From NCBI GenBank assembly GCA_025618425.1, contig CM046846.1:26914499-26978498 (forward strand): DNA of 64,000 nucleotides. The letters run 5' to 3'. Both the position numbers and the translations under genes were made by a program. This DNA comes from Heliocidaris tuberculata. Its lineage: Eukaryota > Echinodermata > Echinoidea > Camarodonta > Echinometridae. The notes beneath the pieces are model-generated. The model worked only from the letters and a program-made list of their open reading frames with translations. It did no database searches and had not been told where the DNA came from. Below, piece after piece: positions 14,301-26,300 of this stretch. Numbering within the stretch: position 1 is the first letter of the stretch; every line of letters starts with the position of its first letter.

Positions 14301-17300
14301 TCGGCGATCTGAATGTATACGCTATATATCTTTCCTCAGCTTCCCTTCGGAAAGATAGCTACATCCAGATCACCTCAGAAGTGATCGTTTGTCCCATCAC
14401 CTTCACCAACGGTAATTATTTGCTTACTATGTGCCTATTCTACTATAACCCTTACACCTACTATAACCCTTACACCCCCTACACATTGTAGTTCAAAGAT
14501 ATACATGTACCATGGATGATTTTTTTTTTTTTTTTTACAAATGTACCTTTGCACCCGAGTTCAGTTACTTTTACCCTTTTCACACATAAAGGGAAGTTAT
14601 TATAAAGAAATTTTGCACAAAGAAACATGTACATAAATGGCTTTATAGTAAAAGGGGTGTATACATGCAGTGCACTGCGTAGAGAAACATACTAGATTTA
14701 GAGAGAAGAGTGTGTTTGTGTTCAAATTTTGTACAATACAAAGTTCAGATAAAGTAGACATTAATTTTGTAAAAACTTCAGGTATTTCTCCTGTCTGTTT
14801 CACTTTTCGTTATTCGACATGTCACTGTATACAATGTTTACACTAGAAAAAAAAATTGTTACTTATCGAATAGCTATAGAGTTATATGAAATTATATAGA
14901 TTTCCACATGTCTAAATGGGGGTTGTGACAATCTAATTATATTACACACAGTAAGCCAAAAGAGTGAGACTTCGGGCAGGAGACATAACAAAGCTAATGA
15001 ATTTTCTCCTCCCTCTAATTATGACAAATTGAATCAGATTGAGCCTTAACCGGCAGATTTGAGAAGCTTGCTTTACAAATGAACAAGATGTGGTTTTCTG
15101 CCAACAGTAGGAAATACCCCGGCGCAGGCCGAAAGATTGGAGGTGTGAAATTGTGTCCCCTCTGAATGTCGCCTGTCACAAAGTTGATCTCGTCTGGCTG
15201 TGATGCACTTGTGATATGATCCTTATCAAAGTTGTGAGCTCACCTCTACACAAGGATGTAATGGGAGAACATGAGTAGTTTTGTAGACAAGGAATGATAA
15301 AAGAGAACCATTAGCATTAGGGGAAGGGGTAGGAGATGCCACTTCCTCCCCCACCCCCCCTCCCAAATAAAAGAAAATGAATACTTGCAACATATTTGTC
15401 TCTGTCTATACATTTCAAATAAGCAGTGCCGCCCTTCCCCCAGAAAAAGAAAACCATGGTAAAGCTGTCTATATTTATGAAGTATGTATATCATGCTCCA
15501 GTGGCTGATTTAGGGGGAGCTTAACTGGCATGTGGCTCCCTTTCGAAACCCAATTAGCATACTTAAAGTAATAGTACACAACAAAAGGTTTGCCCTTTCA
15601 GTAAAGTTTTTGGAATAATGTGGCCCCCTCCCCTGTACAAATTCTGAATGTGCCCCTGCCATACTCATTGCTACTTTCAGTTCAAGCAAAGATTACTCTT
15701 GTAGAATGTGAGGTGTAATGCGTTGATGTGAGCAACAGAGCAAGTCTATAAATGCAGTTTCAGACATAAAATGTTGCGGGGGTAACGGAACCAGAACATG
15801 AGGGAATGAGCTCCATCTGACTCTAGTTTGATTCTTAAACACATTGCCATAAAGCCTTGAGCCTAGCCTAACTTAGTCAATTTCTTGTCCGGAGCAGCTA
15901 CAGTATAGGGCCTATGGACTGCAGTCTCCAGAGTCTCACATTTCAGACCCTCGGTTACACATAATAACTGACAAGAGTTGCCTGCCTGCATACTAGAATG
16001 TTGCTGTGCTTTTGGACAGACATTCAGACATGCGTCACATTTGACAGCCGATCCTTCTGTTTCTTCAGTGCCCACCTTTTCAGTCGACACTGGCTATGAA
16101 TCAGCCAGTGAGGGCAGGAGGAAGTCTTCACTTCTAACAGTCATGTGCCTATTGAAAAACAGGAAACGCACCAAAGCCCTGCTTTCCGACCGACTGCCAG
16201 AGAATTCGGCCGCCCTTGTTGCCCCCCAACCTCTAGGGCTGGGCTTGGCTGTCAAAAGCGTGGCAGCACTGTATCTCAACCCTGGCTGGCTTTGATGTCC
16301 TAGACGATTCCGAGTACATTTACATGTACTTCTTATGAAATATGCACAAATTTCCTCCATGATACATTCATGAAGCCAAAAGCCTCGTTCACACTAACAT
16401 ATGGTAACCCGCCTCGAAAAGCTGCCAAGGCAAAGTAAAATGGTATAAGTATTGTGCGTTTCACATTTCTGTATCTCATAACACTCAGATATAAGGTAGT
16501 ACGCTTTAGGAAGCTTTGTTGTGAGCACCTCTTTATTTGTTTACCCCACTTTTCATTCATTTACACCACTTTTCATTCATTTACACCACAAATAATTTTA
16601 CAATGCTGTGGCGGTTTTTGTGGTGGTATACCGTGTCTGTGTGAACAAGGCGTAACATACCGGTATGGAGAAACTGCTGGCAGAGCTTGCTCACTGAACA
16701 TAGGCTACAAATATCTCGCTCCTTTATTACATGTAATCTTGATAGCAAATGGAGCACATCAGTAACATGAACAAAGATCTACATAAATGTGTGATTTTAG
16801 AAAAAAAGACACCTATTTAGTTCATATGCATTGGATATATACTTGCAAATGAACCTAACATGAAGCAAAACAAACTCACTTTGCATATTTGTGGAAGAAA
16901 TAGTCAATTCTGACTAGTTGCCAAATATAATCATATCATGAGAGCAAAGAGGAAGAAGGAAATAAAAATATCTAGAAAAGGCTTTCTGGCCATTTTTATG
17001 AAAATATTTACAGAAAGAATACTGTGCATGCTATAGTTCCTATCTCATATCGGGGTCATGTGCATAGTGCATACTTGAGTTTCAAGGCAGTTTTGGATTG
17101 TGGGGGAGGCCTCGTGTATGTCTAGGTTTGTTTTATTATTTCCTTTTAGATTAGGAGTTCCATACTGTCTGTTTCAGGGAAGGTGTGTTCCGAAGGGTGG
17201 GTTATTGCCATGAGACAAGGAAATGTAGACCTCTGGGTTCTGTTTCATGAAACTTGTTATCAATAACAACTTCCCTATTTCCATGACAAATTTGCTCTCA

Positions 17301-20300
17301 ACCAATGAAATGCAAGGATTTCAGTAGCTTACAACAATTATTGTAACTTGTCATTGATAACAAGTTGTGTGAAATGGGGCCCAGAACAGGCTGGAGGAAA
17401 CAAGAGGCTTGCCGTAGAATAATCATTGACATGTACATGTATACATGAAAATGTATAATGAAACCTTGGAGGTTTCTTTTTTTTTGGGGGGGGGGGGCTT
17501 TGAGGGCTCAGGTTCCCCCCCCCCCCCTTAAAAAAAAAGTACTCCTGAATCTGTACCATTAATATATAGCCTCCCCTCTCTCATCTGTGTTCTCTATAGA
17601 GAAGATCAATCATATTTTTACAGGTATATTTTCTCATCATTGCCTAAATTACCTAAATTACTGATTATTTGTAGGCCTGCATGTAATTTATGGGTTGATA
17701 CAGAGTTTTGCCATTTAAAAAAAAAGATATCTTTGTGAAATGATATATGCTCGGTCATTCTGTGTATCTCTGATCATTACATCTCTGCAGTTGTCCATAC
17801 CATCTTCGCAATTTCTCAAATCACCACCCCCTTCTCAGAATTCCCTAATTCGAGACATAATGCTCCCACAGCGTCCAACTACATAGTACATAGGTCTGAA
17901 CTCTTAATCGTTATATTCAAGACAAGGTTTGCATACTGCAGTCACACACACACACACCCCCACTATCCAACCTGAAAACTCTCAACCTGTGTGATGTTTA
18001 AGAAATATTCTAATAGTGTGGGTGGGCGTGGGAATCCACATTTCAGAAGCTTAGTGCCTCAGGATCAACAAGGGGTTTCCATGTCATCTACCTGTTATCC
18101 TGAATTCCCTCCTCCACTCCTCTCCTTTTTCTTTCTATTTATGTATTTCTAGATTCTTTTATCTATTCCTCCTCTTCATCTCTGTAGACTTTACTTGTAT
18201 GGTGAGTATTGTATTTTTGAATTAAAAAAAAAAAAAATATGGAAGAGGAGCGAATCATTCAGAGCTCTCTTGAAAGTTCTGAAAGGTCTCTGGTATTGTC
18301 AAACAGAGCACTGGTAAAAACATACGTTGATAAAAGTTTTCTTCTGCTATTTACTTATTTAAGAAATTTGAAATGAAGGCAAGCATAACATCTGGAATTA
18401 CACCAGTGAATTTTGATGTAAACATGTATATTTAGGCCTACAAACTATCATGCTTTGGTACCCTTTCAGTCATGAAGATTCTCTCACGATCTTACAACAG
18501 GGGCAGATCCAGGATTTTGTAAAGGAAAGGGGGGGGGGGGGGAGGGGAGGGTAGGGGAGCAATAATCTGAAAGATGTCTGACAATTTTTTTTTTATTAAA
18601 AAAAGAGAGAAAAGGTTAATTAACATTTACAAGTGCCTTCCTGATTGAAAATTTAAGGGGGAGGGGCACAGTTTTAGGATTGTATACTATACACTTGGAT
18701 TTCAAAGGGGGGAGGGGGCACCAGCTGATTATGCCCACTTGAATCAGCATGTGCTGTATATTGTTACAAAACAGAGCATGATAATTTTTTTTCCTCAAAG
18801 TGAAATGTAACCCATGATCATGGTAAGAGGAGTTTTAAATTGCTGTCGTTACTGAGTAATGGGACGTATCCCCCAACGACCTGATTGCCGCTTGTTTACT
18901 TAGGTCTAAGGGGAGGAAAGAGGGCTTGTACCAATTTCCCGTGCTTGCAGGATACAGGTAGACTGTTGTAAAGATGTTTGAAGGGAATGAAGCCCAACCC
19001 ACATATTTTTTAAGAGAGGAGGGGCGGGGGGGGGGGGAGGGGGAGGCACTGGAAAGTATACCTGGAAACAGCAGCAGCGTAGTTCTGGAAAACTCCCAAT
19101 ACCCTCTTGTTAGAAATGAATAAATAAATGAATAGATAATTTCTGCAAAGAAATCTTACATTTACTAAAATAGAATGAGCATGAAAGAACCAAAAAGGAT
19201 TTTTTTCGCAGGGGAGGGGCTGTCTTGTTAGGGTGCCTGCGATGTAAAATATGATTTCTTGAAAATGCAGCTATTTCAGAATTTGTAGGCAATCCAAAGC
19301 AAACTTTTTATATGTTATATACTTGCGTGCTGTGACATTTAATTAAATTAAAAATTTGGAAATGAAGGAAATATATATTCATTAACCCTTTAACTTCTAC
19401 AACTCTGCATGATATGTGTACCTTTAATTTTTCTTAATGTAGTACAGTATTTAAAAGGATGTATGTGCTTGATTGTGAGGCCAGAAGAGTAATTATGCAA
19501 GGTGACCTCATAAAAGACAGGAAATTATCTTTTAGTCAGGATTCTTCCTCTTTTATATTTTCCTTTGGAATTCATCGTGTTATAGGTATAATGTGTATAG
19601 CTTTTTTTTTTTTAATGATAATGCAGGGCTGTTCACCTTTTTGAGGTAGATACGACAACAGGAAAACTTGCTAGAAAGTCACTTTACCTTGTCCGGCAGT
19701 ATGCATCTTGAGTTTTTCTTACAAAACTGTGGCAAGACAGCGTAGACAGGAGATTTATTTTCTTACTAATTATATGTACAAAATGTATTCGAAAAATGCT
19801 ATACTATCCCAATCAAAACTGGCAGTGGTTTTTATACACTCTCATAGATGACAGGTATAGTGCAGTATTATTTTTTTTTTCTCACAATCTTGTTTCACTT
19901 CCTTCGTCATAAATATATCAAATTACACTGCCATTGACACGACAGAGTTCTTGGTTAACAAAATGGATGTGTGTTGGTGCTATGGAGAAGCCCAGAATGT
20001 ACTTGTACTGGTACATGTACATGACAAAATAATGCTGAATACCCTGCATGGGTATCAGGGCTTTACTAGATCAATTTGAATGGGCAGGGGGGGGGGGGGG
20101 GGGGGGGGGGTTGGGAGGGGGATTTGGCAGTGTTTTGTTTCATTTGTACCTGTACTTGATCAGTCGTACTAAAACGGAAATTCTTAGGATGAAAATATTT
20201 GAGCACGAACATGTCTGTGAAGATAATTTGATTAATGAAATGTCTTTTTTTATTAACTTTTTTATTTTATTAATGATATCATGTTGAAAGTTAAATATGC

Positions 20301-23300
20301 AGTAATATTGCATTTGTATGTATTCTATGTTATCAAGGGCATCACGTTTCCATGGTGATGGTGAAGGGTGGGTGGATTAATATTTAATAGATGGAATATG
20401 AGTTGTTGAAGCACTAGTGTGTGATCTAGCTGATTTGCATACCCACGTGCACACTTGCACACTATGTAAACCTCTCTCCTAAGAAACCTTGGAACAGGCT
20501 TAGATGAGGCTAAAAGATTTTCATCATGTTATTTGCAAGTTGCAACACACTTGCGATGAATACAAGTGTGCCCCATACATACATGTATACACTGAAGTAC
20601 ATGTACACAGCACATGTATGCAATCCATCATGTATTGCCAGTCTTGGAAATGCTGGAGCAATGATTTTATAGACAAGAAGTCTTATTTGATTTTGATGAT
20701 TATGTAGTTATGTAAACAATTTGAAGGACTTTGATTGGCACCTTTCTTTGGGGGGGGGGGGGGGGGGGGGTATACGTCTTTTGTTGTGATATTGTTATGT
20801 AATCGTTCCCTTATCATCATCTTGCAGGAAAAGGCCATTCCCATTTCTTTCAAAAGAAGTATCACCTGTATATTATTGGTACATGTTACTTGCTTTGGGG
20901 GTTGTAGGCAATCTTTTCGTTGGATATCATCGTTATGTAATCTTTTCTTCCTGTTCTATCTTGCAGACGTACAGCTCACCCTCTCCGCCCACCTTAGTAG
21001 AAGACCACGAGCCCTACCAGACGGAGCCAGTCGACCTCTCCGTACCCAGGAAAAGATCCAACTCACAGTCAGAAAGCAATAAGACCACCATCTATCCCAT
21101 CAAAGCCTTCAAGACATACCATAAAGTAGACAGTAAGTGTGGGGCTTCTCGGCGGGAAGTTGTTTACCATTGGATCAAATTGAAAGAAATCGGGCTCTTT
21201 GGCATCCCAGGGGGTGGTTCAGGAGGACCAGAGCAATTTTGCCGGTTGAAAGTATGCAGTATCATATTTGTTGGTCAAAAAAAAAATTGAGTGAAATATT
21301 GCCTTGTGGCATCCCAGGGAGGTGGTGTGGGAGGACCAGAACAGTTTTGGAGGTTGAAAGAAGGCATTGATATATTACCCCTGTCGTTACTCTTGTCGGG
21401 GGGGGGGGGGACTTGCACTTCTTTTTTTTCTGGAAGTCCCCATGCTTTGTATTTAAGTACCATGGGTGTTATGCACTGGTAAGAACTCTGCGTACAGTGC
21501 GTGACATTTTTTCTACTGAAATATCGTGTCCTACTTTTTAGTGTTAAAAAAAAAAGCCCACTACCAGCAGAAAAGTAGATTGGAGTCTGATCGGTTAGTC
21601 ACGGATGGACATTTGACAAATTTTGAAAGTATGAAGGCCTGTAGAAAATAAGTATTTAATTGAAGCAAGCAATTCTATGTTTCATTGTGAAGGGCATAAC
21701 TGAAGGAGTTGAAATTTGATAAAATTTGGTTGCCATGGTTGCCTACTAAAATTATAATCCATAAAATATTCAATGTCATGGACGGACAAAATGCCTTGTC
21801 TTATCCAATCAAGCTCATTGGGCATTGAGGACAATATATTAATACTTTTAGACAGGGTTTGACACTGACAGGGGCCCCATGCACACAAACCCTAAAAATT
21901 TCAGCCCGGACCCCTTATGAAAATCAAAGAGTGTGGCATCCTGTTTTTAGGGGAAACCCCAATATCATTCCTGAATTACACTTGTCTAGCACTTCACCAA
22001 AAGATTGACTTGTGTCCAGTAGTGCTGTTCCTATGGTTTTATAACTTAAACGTACAAGAATAATTGTTTTTATAGTCAAACAATTATACTGGTTTACTTT
22101 TTAGAGAGCATATATTTGCTTTACCTCGTCACTATACATGAAGAACATTTATTTTGTGCCCTGTCATGTAGGGCAAAGTCCATATGTTGAGGAAGAAGTT
22201 CTGCATGTTGAATATTAAAGGGCACCAGTCACCAAAAACATAATTTAAATATTGTTAGAAGATGTAAAAATCTTTAAAGGGCAATCCAACCTTGGCAATG
22301 AAATGATTTGTGTGAAAGCAGAAAAATAAGAAAAACATGATGGTGAAAGTTTGAAAGAAATCGGACAAGGAATAAGAAAGTAATGGAGAGCCTGATCGGT
22401 TAGTCACGGACGGACATTTGACAAATTTTGAAAGTTTGAAGGCCTGTAAAAAATAAGTTATGAGATGTGTTGAGCTGTTTTATGTTTCATTGTGTAGGGT
22501 ACCACTGAAGGTGCTAAATGATGATAAAATTTGGTTGCCATGGTTACCTACTAAAGATAGAATCCATTAAATATTCAATGTCACGGACGGACAAGATAGA
22601 AATAGGTTTCTTGACTTATCGGTAATCTTTTGTCTTTTCTATCTAAACAAACTGTCACTGACAAATTTTTTTGACTGCAAATGTTAGTCAAGTAAATTGA
22701 CTTCCCTGTCACATACACAGAATTTTAAAGCAAGCTGTAACTTTTGCTAGAGGTCCGAAAACTTTTTGTCACGGACGGACATTTGGGCGTCACGGACGGA
22801 CATTTTGAGCGTCACGGACGGACATTAACTTAAAAACTGCATGTGTTCCTATCTAAAATCGCGCATACATACTTATTGCTTTCTACTTTTTGTTTGAAAT
22901 TGATTTTATTCCACTATTAAGCAAAACTTAGCTTGAAAAAATTAATTTTAAGTGGAATCTATGTCAAAAGTGGATGCCTGTATTGCAGTGTATACACAAT
23001 GTACAAGTGCATGTACTCATGTAGTGTACAACTGTACATGTACAATATATGCTACAGACCAAAATGAACATGTTGAGAAGAATGTGATGTAAGCTTTCAA
23101 ATTATAACCCTTTACATTACAGTCAGGTAGGTGGACCGAAATCAAACATCAATATTTAGTATTTTAATTTACTGTACAGCTCAAAGTCATATATTTTGTT
23201 TCAAACATAGAGGTAATATAGATCTAGGATTATGTGTGATTGATCATTATCATATATATATACATGTATAGGAAGTAAAATTTCTCATTTGGTTTACAAC

Positions 23301-26300
23301 ATCACATACCAGTACTCTTTATAACATCTCATATTTTTCAATAGTTCTGTTTAAGAGGGTGAAAACCAAATCATGAAATGCAAATCATTGTCTAAATCTT
23401 TCTCATACCATAGTTTACTTTTTCAGTAATGTTTCTATCACTTTAAGAACAATGTTGGCTTTCTGGACAAAGGCCCTAATGTCAACAGTTGAGTGTATAA
23501 AAGCCCATAGGGCCTAATTGTATGTCCTGTTAGTTGAGGGATTGCCCAACACGACTAGTGTAAGTCTTATATTATAACTTTCTGACCCCCTTCCCCATAA
23601 AAAAATGTTTCAGGGTTGATGCAACCAATTCAATTATGAGCATTTAAAGATATATACATGTAGTGTCTAAAAAGGTTTCTTCTTATGTTATGTGATTACA
23701 TAATTAAAAAAAAAGTGTTGGCTGTGTATGATCCTGCACTATAAAGAATCTCTATCTGTGTCAAACGTTACAACTAATTCAAAGCATTCTCACAAAATAG
23801 AGTCCAAACATGGCTCTTGCAGTCTGATACCACATCTGACCTCCAATGTTTATAATTTTCAAGCACAACTTGTAATTTAATTTGAATATTGATCAAGCTT
23901 CGGTATTAATGTTAAATCTAAAACTTTTACACGTTGCTGATGACCAAAAATATCTACATGTACAATAATAGCAATAATGATATTAATAAATAAATAAGAA
24001 AATAAGTATTCATCTTCTGTAAACACCTGTAATGGATGTCTTTTGCAGACTGACAATGCAGTGTGGCTCCCATTAGAGCCATAGCATAGTCATTAGGTTT
24101 TTATGACATTTATTAGCTTGAAAAAGAAAAAAATTGGGGCAGGGTGGGGGTAATTTTTGCATTCATATGGGGGATCACAGTACCATATATACAGTCCAAC
24201 CTGCTTTAGCGACCACCTGTATAGAAAGACTACCTGTCTATAAAGACCACAATTTTTGTTTCCCTTTAAAACTGTTCCTCATTAAATCATGTACAGGTGT
24301 ATTAAAGGAACCTGTTCGTAAAGACCACCTGCTCGTAAAAACAGCTTTTCTTGTCTGTCTTGAGCGGTCTTTATAGACAGGTTTCACTGTACGTGATATT
24401 TTGGATGAAATATGTTCCATGAACCAATAAACAATAAAACAATTCATTAAATTTGAAATCTCACAGCATTTACCATTTCAGTATATTGCATTGTCCGTCC
24501 GTGACAAAATTAGTGTCCGTCCGTGACAATTTTCAAATTCGTTTTTAGTACATGTATGAGATCTGTACCATGCCTGAAAAATGTATGTTGAAAATATGCA
24601 GAAACCAGTAAATCAAATCAAATCAAATCATATCAAATCAAATCAAATCAAATCAACAAAGGCCCATATACTCCGTCATTGTGCTTTTTAAGATTCAGAA
24701 TCGTGAAGTGCACTACGCTTGTGGCATTTTATGTTACCATGTTTTGTTTTTTTTTATAGGCAGTTTACTAAGTGAGGTGTGGACAAGGCCTAACTACATG
24801 TATCCCCTTTTTCTTTGACAGGTAATGGTGCTTTAGACTTGAAGAAGCACTCGGCAGCCACACTCAATATCCCATCCCCAGTCCTAAGGCACAATGATCG
24901 GCGGCATGACATGGACGACGTCTTAATAGCAGACGACAACGAGGAGGATGACCACGAGGACGATGACGACCAACCCAACGTGAGCCTAGAGAGTATCACA
25001 AGAGCAGGCGCTGGCGCCCTTATCAATATTACTAGAGCAGCTGAGTAAGTGTCATATTAAATCCCTTTTTATCTAAAGATTTTAACCCCTTCCGTGCTGT
25101 GGGCGGTAAATTCCAGGCAGGAATTTGTCTGTTGGACAGTGTGTTTAGACTAACAAAATCTGTTTTTCATACTGAATTGAATTCAAATAAAATATTTGTG
25201 GCACAAAAGTGGTTAACCTGTTGACTACGGAATTTTCTCCTTCCCATAAGCTTAATACCTGTTCCCATATTTCAGTGCAGTCTGTAATAGTTACAGTTAT
25301 GAAGTGCTTAATATTAGCGTTTCTAAACACTGTACTTTCAACAAATTTTTCCTACCAAGTGCACATTTGATACACCTGGGTCGATAATCACTATTGGCAT
25401 TGAAGATGAAACCTAGAAGGGTTGCCAAAGGACAATCATCTTGGGTATAGGATTAGGACCCTCAACCATCATAGATATCATCATTATATCCATCGCTCCT
25501 TCTTCTCTCTCCCCCCCCCCCCCCCCCCCCCAGTAATCTCATCTCAGACAACCTAGCACGGTCATGGCAACAGCCTCCTCATCCCATCAACCAGTCCTCA
25601 AGGAGCAGAAGACCTCCGATGGTGGTACCCACCGCGGGGGACCCCAACCTACCCCTTAGCCTCCAGACCGTCGTCATGGACCATGGCAAGCGGAGACGGG
25701 TCCACCAGTGTGACTTTGCGGGGTGCAACAAGGTTTACACCAAGAGCTCACACCTCAAGGCACACAGACGCACACACACAGGTGAGGTTGCTAAAACCAT
25801 GCGTATGCTAAAACTAAAAGCCAGTTCGTAATTAGCTAACGGTACAAATGACCCTGAAATGACCCCAAATTGTACGTGCACGTGCATCTGTTTTGGTGGA
25901 TGCGCTACTTGTTTAATATGTATATTCATACTAGTGCATGCATCGTGGTGCGTACAAAATGACAGCGTATAAAGGTCAATTGTACTGGGTACAAATGACC
26001 TTTATCTGCACATGTGATAATTGTAGTTACAAACTGACTTATTGCACTCTATTTCAACCTGTTATTTGCTGTTAAGGTGTGAATTTCATATTTTAGCTTG
26101 AAGACAGTCAAATATATTTGAGTATTAAACCAGATAATATTATCTGCAGCTTTCAACACTTTGCAGTTAAAATGTGAAAGAGTAATTATTGAACAATAGG
26201 ATGTATAAAGCCATGTCACTGCAGCTGTCTGGATCTGTAGTAGCAGATACACGACCCTAATGAAAGTCACAGAACAGCTGAGAAATTTATTGTAAAAGTA

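Larger units (their letters stand above)
5408..20966 (+). other. Long intron upstream of the KLF PVDLS exon
   Basis: About 15.6 kb with no recognisable gene. It holds many repeats listed separately: inverted-repeat elements at 8339, 8654, 16382 and 17235, the Penelope-like terminus at 7918, a tandem array at 13266, and three copies of the hairpin family at 10591, 11671 and 12262. It also has homopolymer G or C runs of about 20 bases near 20090 and 20750. A possible unassigned exon lies at 16060. Confidence 0.6.

Noticed and set aside
14135..14491. 118-codon open frame [14 protein letters not shown]...
   Set aside because: It spans an imperfect hairpin and runs into tandem repeats; no family resemblance and no clear splice boundaries.
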